NCBI GenBank assembly: GCA_026122225.1 | Contig: JANEZZ010002677.1 | Coordinates: 1,178,001 to 1,242,000, forward strand | Length of the DNA stretch: 64,000 bases | Direction: 5' to 3' | DNA from: Heloderma charlesbogerti | Taxonomy: Eukaryota; Chordata; Lepidosauria; Squamata; Helodermatidae | In this document: positions 32,370 to 42,899 of the stretch, piece after piece | Numbering within the stretch: position 1 is the first letter of the stretch | How the letters are laid out: each line of letters starts with the position of its first letter | Notes under the pieces: model-generated | The model's input: only the letters and a program-made list of their open reading frames with translations | What the model was told of the DNA's origin: nothing | Database searches by the model: none | Program-made: the position numbers and the translations under genes

Positions 32370-34090
32370 TTATTTATTTTATTTCATTTCTATACCACCC
32401 AATAGCCGAAGCTGTCTGGGCGGTTCACAAAAATTAAAACCAAAGAGCACACAATAAAACAATATAAATTATATAAAACATTAAAACCACAGTATAACAA
32501 TACAACCAGAATAAAACCTAGCAGCAATGCAGGGATTTAAAATACACATTTAAAACAGCAAAGCTAAAAGTCTAGAAAGGTAAAATGCCTGGGAAAATAA
32601 AAGGTCCTCACCTGGTGCTGGAAAGAATACAGTGTAGATGTAGGAAATAGACTGGCAGCCAGTGCAGCTGAAAAAGTACTGGCGCAGTATGAGCTCTCTG
32701 GCCAGTCCCTGTTAACAATCTTGCTGCCCTAATTTGGACCAGCTGAAGTTTCTGGACCGTTTTCAAAGGCAGCCCCACGTATAACACATTGCAGTAATCC
32801 AGACAAGAAGTTATCAGAGCTTGGATAACTGTAGCTAGGCTATCTCTGTCCAGATAAGGGCGTAGTTGGTATACCAGCCTAAGTTGATAAAAAGTGCTCC
32901 ATGCCACTGAGTTCACCTGTGCCTCAAGAGCACCCCCAAACTACGAACGCAATCCTTTAGGGGGAGTGCAACCCCCTCCAGAACAGGTTGACTGTCACCT
33001 AGCCGGGCAGATGAACTACCCACTAACAGTACCTCCGTCTTGTCTGGATTGAGTTTCAGTTTATTGGCCCTCATCCAGTCCATTACCGTGCCCAGGCACT
33101 GATTCAGAACAGCCACTGCCTCACCTGGTTTTGATGAGAAAGAGAGGTAGAGCTGGGTGTCATCCGCATATTGATGACACCTCAGCCCACACTTCCAGAT
33201 AACCTCTCCCAGCAGTTTCATGTAGATGTTAAACAGCATAGGGGATAGAATATAGCCCTGTGGAGCCCAGTAGCATAGCTGCTAAGGCCCAGAGCAATAA
33301 TCCCCAGCACTACCTTTATCTACTGAAGTATATGTTAAACAGCATGGGGGATAAAATAGAGCCCTGTGGAATCCCATGGCATAATTGCCATGGCACAGAC
33401 CAATAATCCCACAGCACCACCTTCTGGAATTGTCCATCCAAGTAGGAGCAGAACCACTGCAGTGCAGTGCCTCCAACTCCCAATCCAGACAGCCTATCCA
33501 GAAGGATACCATGGTCGATGGTATCGAAGGTCACTGAGAGGTCCAGGAGAATCTACAGGGTCACACTCCCCCTGTCCCTCTCCTGGCAGAGGTCATCCCA
33601 CAGGGTGACCAAGGCAGTTTCCGTTCCAAAACCAGGCCTGAAGCCTGATTGAAATGGATCTAGATAATCCGTTTCATTCAAGAGTGCCTGGAGCTGTCCT
33701 GCAACCACCCGCTCAAGCATCTTGCCCAAGAAGGGGATGTTGGCCACTGGCCTATAATGGTTAACATCCTCTGGGTCCAGGTTAGGCTTTTTCAGGAGTG
33801 GTCTGATTATCGCCTCTTTTAAAGTGGCCGGCACCACTCCCTCTCTCAAGGAGGAATTTACAACCTCCTGGACCCAGCCAGACAACCCCTCCTTGTTTGA
33901 TTTAATAAGCCATGAAGGGCAAGGGCCGAGCACACAGGTGGTGGACCGGACGTGGGCAAGCACTTTGTCTGCATCCTCAGGCCTCAGTCACTGAAACTCA
34001 TCCAATAAAACTGGACCATAGGGTGCTTAGCGCCTGTACCAATGGAACTGCATTAATTCCTTTGATTTTCCAGCATAGCTTCTGGGCATA
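32370..34090 (-). mobile_element. CR1/L2-like LINE, longest copy in the window
   Basis: About 1.7 kb on the minus strand. At 33963-33553 it encodes LREGVVPATLKEAIIRPLLK, NHYRPVANIPFLGKMLERVV and [35 protein letters not shown] (motif A) and [16 protein letters not shown] (motif B) follow near 33530-33330. At 33239-32913 it has HQYADDTQLYLSF (YADD box intact), and at 32916-32608 the LDYCNVLYVGLPLK block. The 3' terminus is at about 32370. A block of about 95 bp is duplicated at 33233-33430 (see findings). Stops and shifts are present. Confidence 0.85.
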
Positions 34091-34203
34091 ATTCAGGAAA
34101 CTGTGTTTGATCTGTTGCTTGAAATGGTATGTCCTAACCTTATTTATCCAAGGATAGCCATTTAATAATGCTCACAGTGTGTAAAGTATAAGCAGTGAGG
34201 TAT

Positions 34204-34310
34204 TCTTATTTATTTATTTATTTATTCATTCATTCATTCATTCTTTCATTTCATTTCATTTCATTTCTGTACCGCCCAATAGCCGAAGCTCTCTGGGCGG
34301 TTCTTGACTG
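34204..34310 (-). mobile_element. CR1 3' tail with (ATTT)n run
   Basis: A long TTTATTTA/TTCATTCA run, then TTTCTGTACCGCCCAATAGC and CGAAGCTCTCTGGGCGGTTC, the inverted family terminus. Confidence 0.75.
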
Positions 34311-34319
34311 TGATATCCT

Positions 34320-36050
34320 GGTCGACTGATTAAAGTTGTTTTTGGAGAGAGTGTAAATTGGTCTTATTTGAGAAGAATTTGATGGCCAGAAATAAATATG
34401 GGCTGTGTTTGTTGTATAGCTCTATAAACTAAACTTTTAATTTTATTTAATATTTAGCTTGAGTACTCTGTGCTGCCCTGAGCCTTAGGGCCAGAGTAGG
34501 ACTTAAAACTGTAAGAATTTGTGTGTGGACACCACTGAATGTACATACATATTGTTGGTCTAGCACTGCTGATACGTTGGGTCTACTTCATCTTAAACTA
34601 TCCTGCTTCAGCTCCTGGAACCTTCCATGCCCCCCCCCCCAAGAAGTGGGCCTAGTGCTCTCAAGAGAAGTGAATTTGGAACTCTTCCAGTGGCTGTTAG
34701 AGCCTGTGATGGTTTTGCCCACCTAAAATGTACCTATTTTCCAAGCAGTTGTTAAAAGCAATAAATTCTGCTCTTACTCATGTGTACAAGAAATGTGAAT
34801 CTCATGAAGCAAAATTGTGGCCGTTTCGATTATAGACCACCACAAGAAACCCTTGATTTCATAATGTACGCCAGACCTACACCATTTTATATAGGAATGT
34901 GTACTGATTTTAACAGGGTTTAACTAAATTGGATACCTTTAGTGTGCCCCTCCCCAATATCTTCTTTTGCATCAAGAGGTACGTATGTGGCTGAAACAAA
35001 TGCTGATTTTTGTGGACGTGTATCATAATGTATAAAACAAAGTCTGACATGTTTTATGGGGCCATTCCTCAATCAGACATTTTTCTCATGACTAGCATAA
35101 GGTGTGCTCATATGTGTGCGCATATGTGCACTCACTTCAGGAGGTACATGCTTAAAATCTACCATTTTGTGTGGAAATGTTTCCCAAGTCAATTAAGCAA
35201 ATAGTTCTCCTAAACATTTTTACTCATTTACAGTAAAACATATAGATTATGTACAGGGCATAGTGAGCCTAGTAAATTGTAGCAGTTTACAATCCCAATC
35301 AATATATTGTATATTTTTAATGATACTAAGGTAAGAGCTACCAAAATGGAATCTGAGCTTTCATACTGAACATGGAAAAGAACTTTATGTATGACATATG
35401 GCTCTTGCACAGTTCATAGCAAATTCACTTGAGCACGCCATCATCTTGATCATCATCACTGCCAGGATTTCCCATTCTACATTGCTGTCCTCACCCTCCT
35501 CAGTTTCTCTGTTGATTCTAAGAAGAACGTCCTGATGGAATTTGTTCTCCCTCAAACCAGCAGGAAACATACTTTATCTACAAGTAGTTCCCAATCACTT
35601 GATTGGGGTGGAGGTGGATGGGAAATTGATGGATGTCTCATTAATGCATTGGTCAAAAATCCACAGACTGAACTGATGTGCCAAATCTTCAAGTGTGTGA
35701 CAGAACCACATGGAGAACATTTGTTTCCTTTGATCCCTTTGCTGCAATGGAACAGCCTCCCTTGAGCGTGACCATTTTTGCAAACATATCAAGCCTAGCT
35801 TCAACAGAAAATAGAAGGGGGCCCTCACAATAAATCAAGGACCACCTGATATAATGTAGCAACATAATATACAAAAATTAGTTATTAAACATTTAGTCCA
35901 CAATGTCCCAAATATACTGATATTCTTCCAAAGTTGATATGTCATTAAGAGATTGTATCCAAATGCCAGAGAGGCTGTAGTTAACAAACTTCAGTTTCAA
36001 CATCTCTGTTGGGCTGTTATTGATAGGCTTGACTACAAACATCGACCTGA
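34320..36050. other. Intron, nothing recognised
   Basis: No exon of FAM193A and no clear repeat boundary. Open frames at 35385-35874 overlap on both strands and have no family resemblance. Confidence 0.4.
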
Positions 36051-36054
36051 TTTG

Positions 36055-36350
36055 CATGACATGGTGTAGCTCGTTGTGGATTATTTAAGCCATGATGAGC
36101 AGGCGCCACTTTGCATATCCAACCCCCACTCGGGGTTTGGCATGTTGTGCGAACCCGGTGAGCATGAGTTATGTGAACAACCCTTGCATAACCCATGGTC
36201 TATTCTAGGGTTATGCGAGAGTTCTTTAACCCATGCTCACCAGGTATGCATGACATGACAATCCCCGGGGGGGGGGGGTGCGTTCAGATTTAAAATGGTG
36301 GCCACGCACACCATAGCCTCACGGTGAGCTGTTGTGTTGTGCGAACTAGT
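36055..36350. mobile_element. Long-palindrome MITE, CAACAACCC type
   Basis: The two halves are inverted versions of each other. TTAAGCCATGATGAGCAGG and CAACCCCCACTCGGGG stand on the left; CAATCCCCGGGG and TTTAAAATGGTGGCCACG on the right. The centre is AACCCTTGCATAACCCATGG and CTAGGGTTATGCGAGAG. It is non-coding, with related copies at 31190 and 60992. Confidence 0.7.
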
Positions 36351-37214
36351 CCATTGTGCCGGTATGATACGAAACTGAGCTTCAGTAGGATGCTGGTCTT
36401 GTCCAGTTTGGCAAATGCCTTAATCATGAAGCCAGAGTGCAAAGATGCTATAGTATTAAATATAGGAGAATCCACATTTATTTATGAACACATCAAAATG
36501 AGAAGTTGAGCAAGACTGAAACAATCTGTTTCTACTTAAGGATTCAAGATGTGATTCAGCTTGTATGATCAAAGCCCGCCCCAGTTAAATCACATGAACA
36601 GCTTCCATAACTACTTTTAACATTTGTAAATTTAAAAAAAATTGAAAGCTCAATAATTCATTTTATTTATGCATCTTTATAGAGGTAATTCTATAAATGT
36701 TCTGTAAGGATCTGCATAGAAGGGTAAAAATGGAGGAGTGATGATCTATAAATGAAGTGAATTGCATTACGTAATACAGTCAAATCTCAAACTAGACACA
36801 TGTCCCAAGGTCTTAATCATATTAACAGTTTACTGATATCAAACATTTAAATTCTACGTTTAGGAACAAGATATACTTATAAGAACTCATTCTAAGCAAT
36901 TAACAAACGACTAGCCACTGCTCTCATAAATGTCCCTACTGTAGTAAACAGTGGAGTAGATTTGTACTTTATTGGAATACCCCCAGGTTGCGTGTATAGA
37001 TATTCGTGTAAAATATTGTAAGAAAAGTTGATAATTCATTTGTGTTATCGGTTGACTTATTTTATCATTCTTGGATTTCATTTCTCTTTATCTATGAATT
37101 ATTGATTGTATATGTTCATATATGCTTACTGTATACTTTAATATTTAAATAAATTAAAAATATTATCAATAAGTCTCAAGATTGACCAATATAATGAGCT
37201 ATGCAGATGGTCAG

Positions 37215-37310
37215 TAAAAAGCTTAAAAGCTGCAACAGTGAACCACCCAGGCAGCTTCTACTGTTAAGCGGTATAGAAATGTGGTAAATAAATAAATAAA
37301 TAAATAATAA
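37215..37310 (+). mobile_element. CR1 3' tail
   Basis: GTGAACCACCCAGGCAGCTT and GCGGTATAGAAATGTGG are followed by (TAAA)n. Confidence 0.7.
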
Positions 37311-37520
37311 AACATTGAGTATTTACACTCATTTCTGTGGGTGAATCATATCTGCAAAACTCACTTATTTAAAATAAAGCTTTTACACTTATTGAATACG
37401 GCATTGCCTTCACTACTGTACAGAAAAGAATTAAATATTTTTTAAAAACACTGACAAAAATAGAGCTATAAGTAACTCACTTTTAAACTAAGTAAGGTAT
37501 AGCTAACTCTGTATTTTGGA

Positions 37521-37958
37521 GGGAGCAATCCTATGGCCGCTAGACAGCAGCTAGATGACCATAGGATATGGTGTTTTCCGGGAACCGACCTCGGAGCCCG
37601 CGATCCGAGGAACCGACCTTCCCCCCACTTCTACGCTGCCTCGGAGGCAGAGCAGAACAGCCCTGTCCTCTGCACTTGCAAGAGGAGTGCAGAGCGGCCA
37701 AAAAGGGGCATTCCAGGGTGCGTTCCAAGGCGGGGAGGGTGGAAATGCCTATATGACACATCCAATGTGTCGTACAGCAGCCTCCTCCCCCGCTCTGCCC
37801 TCCTGCGACTAGACAGCCGCAATCATCTGTCTAGCTGAAAATGCAGGGCAGGAGAAGCATGGAGGGAATGATCCCCTTCATGCTTCTGCTGCCCTGCATT
37901 GGATAGGTGGTCACCTCCGAGTTTGGAGATGGCCGTCTATCTGAATAGGATTGCGCCC
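37521..37958. mobile_element. PIF/Harbinger-like MITE
   Basis: The left end is GGGAGCAATCCTATGGCCGC and the right end AATAGGATTGCGCCC. TAA follows on the right (37959-37961), but GGA is on the left, so the duplication is degraded. The interior GGGAACCGACCTCGGAGCCC and the TAGACAGCCGCAATCATCTG block match 5428 and 11488. Confidence 0.75.
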
Positions 37959-38174
37959 TAAGTACCTAAATAGAGATTGCTGTTTATATAACTGAGCCTA
38001 CATTATATGATCTGCCATAACAAAAATGGGGTTCTAACCCTTTGAAAACTTACATTCTTGTGTGTGAAGAAATAATTCAACCGACTGAATTGGGACTTAA
38101 GTATAGAAAACTATTTGTCTGTTTTGGTACCAAATCTCTCCAATGGCAAAGAGACCTGTTTATAATAACTATTT

Positions 38175-38260
38175 TATTTAGGTAATTTATATATCACCCT
38201 TCATCAAAAATGACCCCAAAGCAGTTTACAATAAAAATATGAATAATTTAATTAAATATA
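38175..38260 (-). mobile_element. LINE 3' tail, reverse
   Basis: ATTTATATATCACCCTTCAT then CCCCAAAGCAGTTTACAATA is the inverted tail type. Confidence 0.5.
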
Positions 38261-38726
38261 GAAAAGAATGAATTGGTTCAGGTTCATGTTAAAACATGCA
38301 GTAATCCAAAATATATATCCACAATGATTTGCAATGGAGAAGTAGCTTCCAAATTAACAAAGGAGACTACTTCTCCTATCACAAAAAATGGAAGTCTATT
38401 TCAGAATGCTTGCAAATCCTCCTTGAAATGAGCTTCTTGCACTCCATTTTTACCTTATATAGTGCAGACTAATTTCTTAATCCAGGTATACCTCCTCTTC
38501 TATGACTTCTGTTAGCCTGAGCCTTTTGATTCCTTTCAAGGATGGCAAATGGCTTCACCTTTGCCTTTCTTGAAAATGGTAGAATGATCATTGCAAGAAA
38601 AGTAGGAATGACGTCACACAATGACTGGCCCAAATGGGTAGCAAGAACGGTTATCTCAAAATGTTGGAGGGTGGTTTCTAGCAACACATCTGGACCTCTA
38701 GGAATTTTCAAGTAATTCTTCCATTT

Positions 38727-38955
38727 AATAATAATAGCATTTATATAGCACTTTTGTTTGTCATGTACACATTGTAATCTGTCCACATTCCTTGTAAAGT
38801 AGTTAGTATTCTTCTCATATTATAGATGTGGGGGTGGGAGTAGAGGCGGAGAGAGAAGTGTCTTACATAAGGCCACCTAGTGAGTTCAGGGCAGGCATGA
38901 GATTTGAACCATGGACTTGCCAATACATAGCTCAGTCTCTTACCCACTACCCTCC
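38727..38955 (-). mobile_element. tRNA-derived (MIR-like) SINE, reverse
   Basis: On the minus strand a tRNA-like head (GTAGTGGGTAAGAGACTGAG, then GGTTCAAATCTCATGCC as B box) is followed by the CTCACTAGGTGGCC core and a tail with AAGTGCTATATAAATGC. It is the same type as 3889-4095. Confidence 0.75.
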
Positions 38956-38959
38956 TCCA

Positions 38960-41760
38960 GCTTGCATTTACACTCCTAAATTACTATCATAGGTTTATTA
39001 CTTGAGGCATAAATTGCCTTGGTGCTTAGCAATGTCAGCCTACCATGATTCAATTGTGTATATAACCTGTGATTGTTTGAAGTTATTCCCTAGTGCCTTC
39101 AGAAAGTCGTCTAGTCTTTGCTAAACTGCATCAGAAATTACAAACTGAAACCCTTAATCATCTGTGTCACATCTTTTGTCTCACTCCAGCACTTTGATAG
39201 ATGGTGAAATAGTTCTGCCTAGTACATCAGGTTATTCAGCAGCTATACTGCACAGTTTTCACAGACTGTGGAGAGAAAGCTGCCTCACTCAGTGTGATTG
39301 GCGGTTCTCCAGTGAGATAAAGAAAAAAAAAATTATCTACAATTACACAAACCGCAGTAAGTGATGGATTACTTGTCACACAACTTTCAAAGTGCCTTAA
39401 TAGAAAGGACTTGTCACATTTGTTCATCAAACCATCAGTAGGACATGAAACAAGTGGTATGTGAGTTGGTAACTGTGAACACTTATGCCTTGTCAACATT
39501 TTTCTTTCAAGTACAATCTGCAAGATTCTCCCCTTTAGGCCTCTCCAGTTTCATTTGAAGAATTTTCTGTCAGCATTTTTTCTTTGTCTTCATACATCTG
39601 AAATGAAAGTAGACATCTTACATTGCATGCTAGATGCTCGGATTTACTAGGGCAAGTGGGACCTGCAATAAAATGATGTTCTATGGAGTTTTCCTGTTTA
39701 GGATTTCAGACACTCCATTCCATTCCTACTCCCTCCTAGTTTTCCATTCTTCCCCCTTGCAACAATCTAAAGATTTTTTTGATATTCTTGCAAACCTTTA
39801 CCCAAGCCTTCTGATACCTCCCTCTTGTGCATAGATGGTGTTGTGTGGCTACATCTAGTATTTGGAGTATTTGAAGAATTGAGATCTCCACTAGTATATA
39901 CAATTGGGACCCGCAACTCCATTCCATGTCCCCCTCTACAACATTTTCCCCCTCTCAACAGTCTGTCAGCATTCTGTCGTCACTGAGCAATTTCCGGCTT
40001 CACTTGGCTGTTTGGGGGCGGGGGAGTCCTTCCCCCTTTAGCATTTTTTTCTAAAGGTTTTTTGGTATTTCTGGAAACCTTGGGGTTCCCTTGAGCCTGC
40101 AGATACCTCCCTTGTGTGTGTGTGTGTGGGGGGGGGGAATGACATTTTGGATACATAAGCCATCTCAGCTGAAGATTGGTATTAATGTATACAAAGATCT
40201 GTTACTCCATAATGAATGCTTCCTGACAGCTCTTACCATTTTCTTCAGCGTTCAGGACAAAAACCCTTGTTGCAATCCTTGCAGCCTTTCCAGAATTGAT
40301 ATTTAAGAGATTTCCTTGTTCACACTGCCATCAAAAGCATTGAGATGCTCTTTTGTGTCATCAGTTACTAACCTTATGTCCTTTAAGTTCTTTGAGGTTG
40401 AAAACTCTCCTTGTTTAAAAAAACAAAAACAACCCCAAATTGGTCGATTACAAAAGAAGGCAGGTTTTGATGTCATTCACGGCTTGACCCCACCATTCCT
40501 GTTGAAATGGAGTTAGCAAATGTGATCTCAGCCTGCTTACAGCCTCAACATTCACTGTGCCAGAGTGAAATCAATAGGACTCAGTGAAATGTTCTTCAGA
40601 TTGCAAAGGTGCAGTTGTTGAATTCAGCTTTGATTCCTGAATGAGATTCCTCTGGTTTCAGCATGTTATGATGAAATTACATCAACCCTCTTGTTAGGCT
40701 GATTAAATGCAAAGAAAAGAATGGAAAGCCTCGATAGGCCCTAGATGTATAGGCCAGAGTTTCCTAATGCTCCTTGAGAATTAATGAAAGAAATGTAAGA
40801 AATTTATGTAAGCTATCCAGTACTTTGCTGTATCTCCAATTGAACACCTTCTTCAGTTGCCTTGCAGAACTCTTCATATCCCACAAGAATCTCATGCAGT
40901 ACTGAAGAATGTTCACTTAGTATACTTCATGTATCAAGAAAAGCTCTGAGTTCTCTGAAGAACACATCAGGTATGAGAGGTCTGCTCTTCAAGTACTTTT
41001 CAAAATAGAAGATTTCAAACTGACAGGATTTGATGCAGATGTTTGCATCAGTTGAAATTCAACGTTGAAATAAATTATTCCAGTGATCCTGAACTAGTAT
41101 TCCAGATTCTGTGTCTATATGGGGCCTGCTAGATTCTTCAAGGTTATTCCCCAAAGCATTGAAGAACTGTAGGGTTCCTTTTCCTTGTATCGTCAAGGTT
41201 GTTTTGCACTTGCAAAGTCATATCATGATCATAAAACTTTTGTAGGTCTGGTCACACCCAGTTGCAATGTGCTATGAATTTATCATACGAAGAGATGTTT
41301 TGTTTCCTTTTGTCTTAAGGCCAGCCTGAATGTGAGACACACCTGTCTGCCCAGGTGGGGATAAAAGATAATTTGGCATCTGATCTTTGGCATCTGGTTT
41401 CCAGATGCCTCATACAGCCTCTCAGAATGGTTTCTGTCATGTCCCTTAAGATGAGCAAAGGGCCTTTTGTGTAAAAATTGTATCTGACCTGGGACCCTTC
41501 CCCCTAAAATATTTCCAGACTTCATATTTTGTATTGCATTTCCACACAAATTGGTCCCAACCATATAACCTCTTACATAAATGGAATGTATTTTGGGGGT
41601 TGGGGGAACTTGGAAATCATTTGATTTCACACTAACATTAGGTTGGACATTATATATTATGTATTATAACACATTTTCTACACAAAGTGAGCTTTCAGCC
41701 ACATGCATTATAATGTAAATTAAAGGTGGTTGGGGGCTCTTTGAGATGCCTTGCCTAAAG
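38960..41760. other. Intron, unassigned
   Basis: No exon or clean repeat was identified. A G/GT tract is at 40111-40138. Two similar segments (about 39766-39835 and 40035-40105), each reading roughly CTAAAG, T-run, GATACCTCCC, suggest an old duplication. The minus strand around 40790-40740 reads YWIAYINFLH, which may be another trace of the family seen at 17.7-20.1 kb, but the match is too short to call. Confidence 0.3.
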
Positions 41761-41762
41761 CA

Positions 41763-41855
41763 GCCTTCTCCAACTTGATGCCCTCTAGTTGTTTTGGGCT
41801 ACAACTCCCAGCATTCCTGATCATTTTCCAAAACAACAGGTTGGGAAAGGCTGGC
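41763..41855. mobile_element. Palindromic MITE, CTTCTCC type
   Basis: GCCTTCTCCAACTTGATGCC and CTACAACTCCCAGCATTCCT on the left pair with CAGGTTGGGAAAGGCTGGCC on the right. Confidence 0.6.
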
Positions 41856-41867
41856 CTAAAGCAACAG

Positions 41868-42890
41868 CCCTAGGCACACTTATTAGGGAGTAAGTTGTAT
41901 TGATTTCAGTAGGACTTACTGCCAGGGTTGATTTATTTAAATCAAATTGATTTAAATCGCTTCTTTGAAGACTAAATTTTAATGATTTCAATCACAGTTT
42001 AAATCACTAGTGAGGAAGATTCTATGTAATCATTTTTAGTAGAAGTACATTATTTTTAATATAACCATATATATTCAGATGTAGGTTTTATTAGAAGGTA
42101 GGTACAAACTAAGCAATTATTCTGGATTGTTTTCAGATAAATTTTCATCAAAAATGGGATGATAATTTGGTCATTTTAGTACTAAAGCAGAATGAACTTG
42201 TGAAGTCATTCAGGAGATGAACTAGCTCCAACTGTTCAGTTAATCATATTTTTGTCATGGTGTGCCAGAATTACCACCACCAAACAGGCTTTTAAATTGT
42301 ACTAGTAAGTGTTTATTCTTCTGATTCGTTTTCTTCTTCAACAAACAACAACATTAACAAAACATGCACACTGATTTTTGTGGAGGATACATTGCAGCAG
42401 AAGTTTCCTCAGGAGTGCATGAATATGTTCTGTTTTGGTTTCACTTTCTGCTCCCCTCCCCTATCCATTGCATTTATATCCAGACTTGTCCTCCTTGTTC
42501 AAATCTACTCCACCTCCCCAAGTTCTCTATTCACTGACCTTCTCTATCTTTGCACTTAGAGAGAGGCAAGGCCTTGAGACAGAGACAGAGAGCATGCAAT
42601 TCTGTGCACCAGCTGCAATGCCGAATAGGACTGATCAGATTATCTCCCATCTCCATTAACTGCTGTTACCATATTCATAGAATATAATTAGAAGTTGTAT
42701 AATTAGTATTCATGATGATATCTTTGACCTAGGCTCTTTTTTTTACTAATTGTTTAAAGAAAATTTCAAAATCTGATTCAAATATCAAAAATCTAATTTA
42801 AATTTTAAAAATCTGATTTTTTAATTTTTTTTAAATAATTGATTTTTATCAACCCTGCTTACTGCTGAGTAAACATCTTTATGATTGTGG
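41868..42890. mobile_element. AAGTAAGT-type MITE interrupted by a hAT element
   Basis: CACTTATTAGGGAGTAAGTT through GTAGGACTTACTGC (to 41922) resumes after 42865 as TGAGTAAACATC. This is the palindromic layout of 57042-57125 with a 935-bp element inside. Confidence 0.55.
41923..42857. mobile_element. Non-autonomous hAT transposon (935 bp), perfect 8-bp duplication
   Basis: The left end is CAGGGTTGATTTATTTAAAT and the right end AATTGATTTTTATCAACCCTG. The flanks are identical, CTTACTGC at 41915-41922 and 42858-42865. The sub-terminal regions are rich in ATTTAAATC palindromes on both sides. No transposase was seen; the frame at 42435-42659 is accidental. Confidence 0.85.
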
Positions 42891-42899
42891 TGTAAATCA

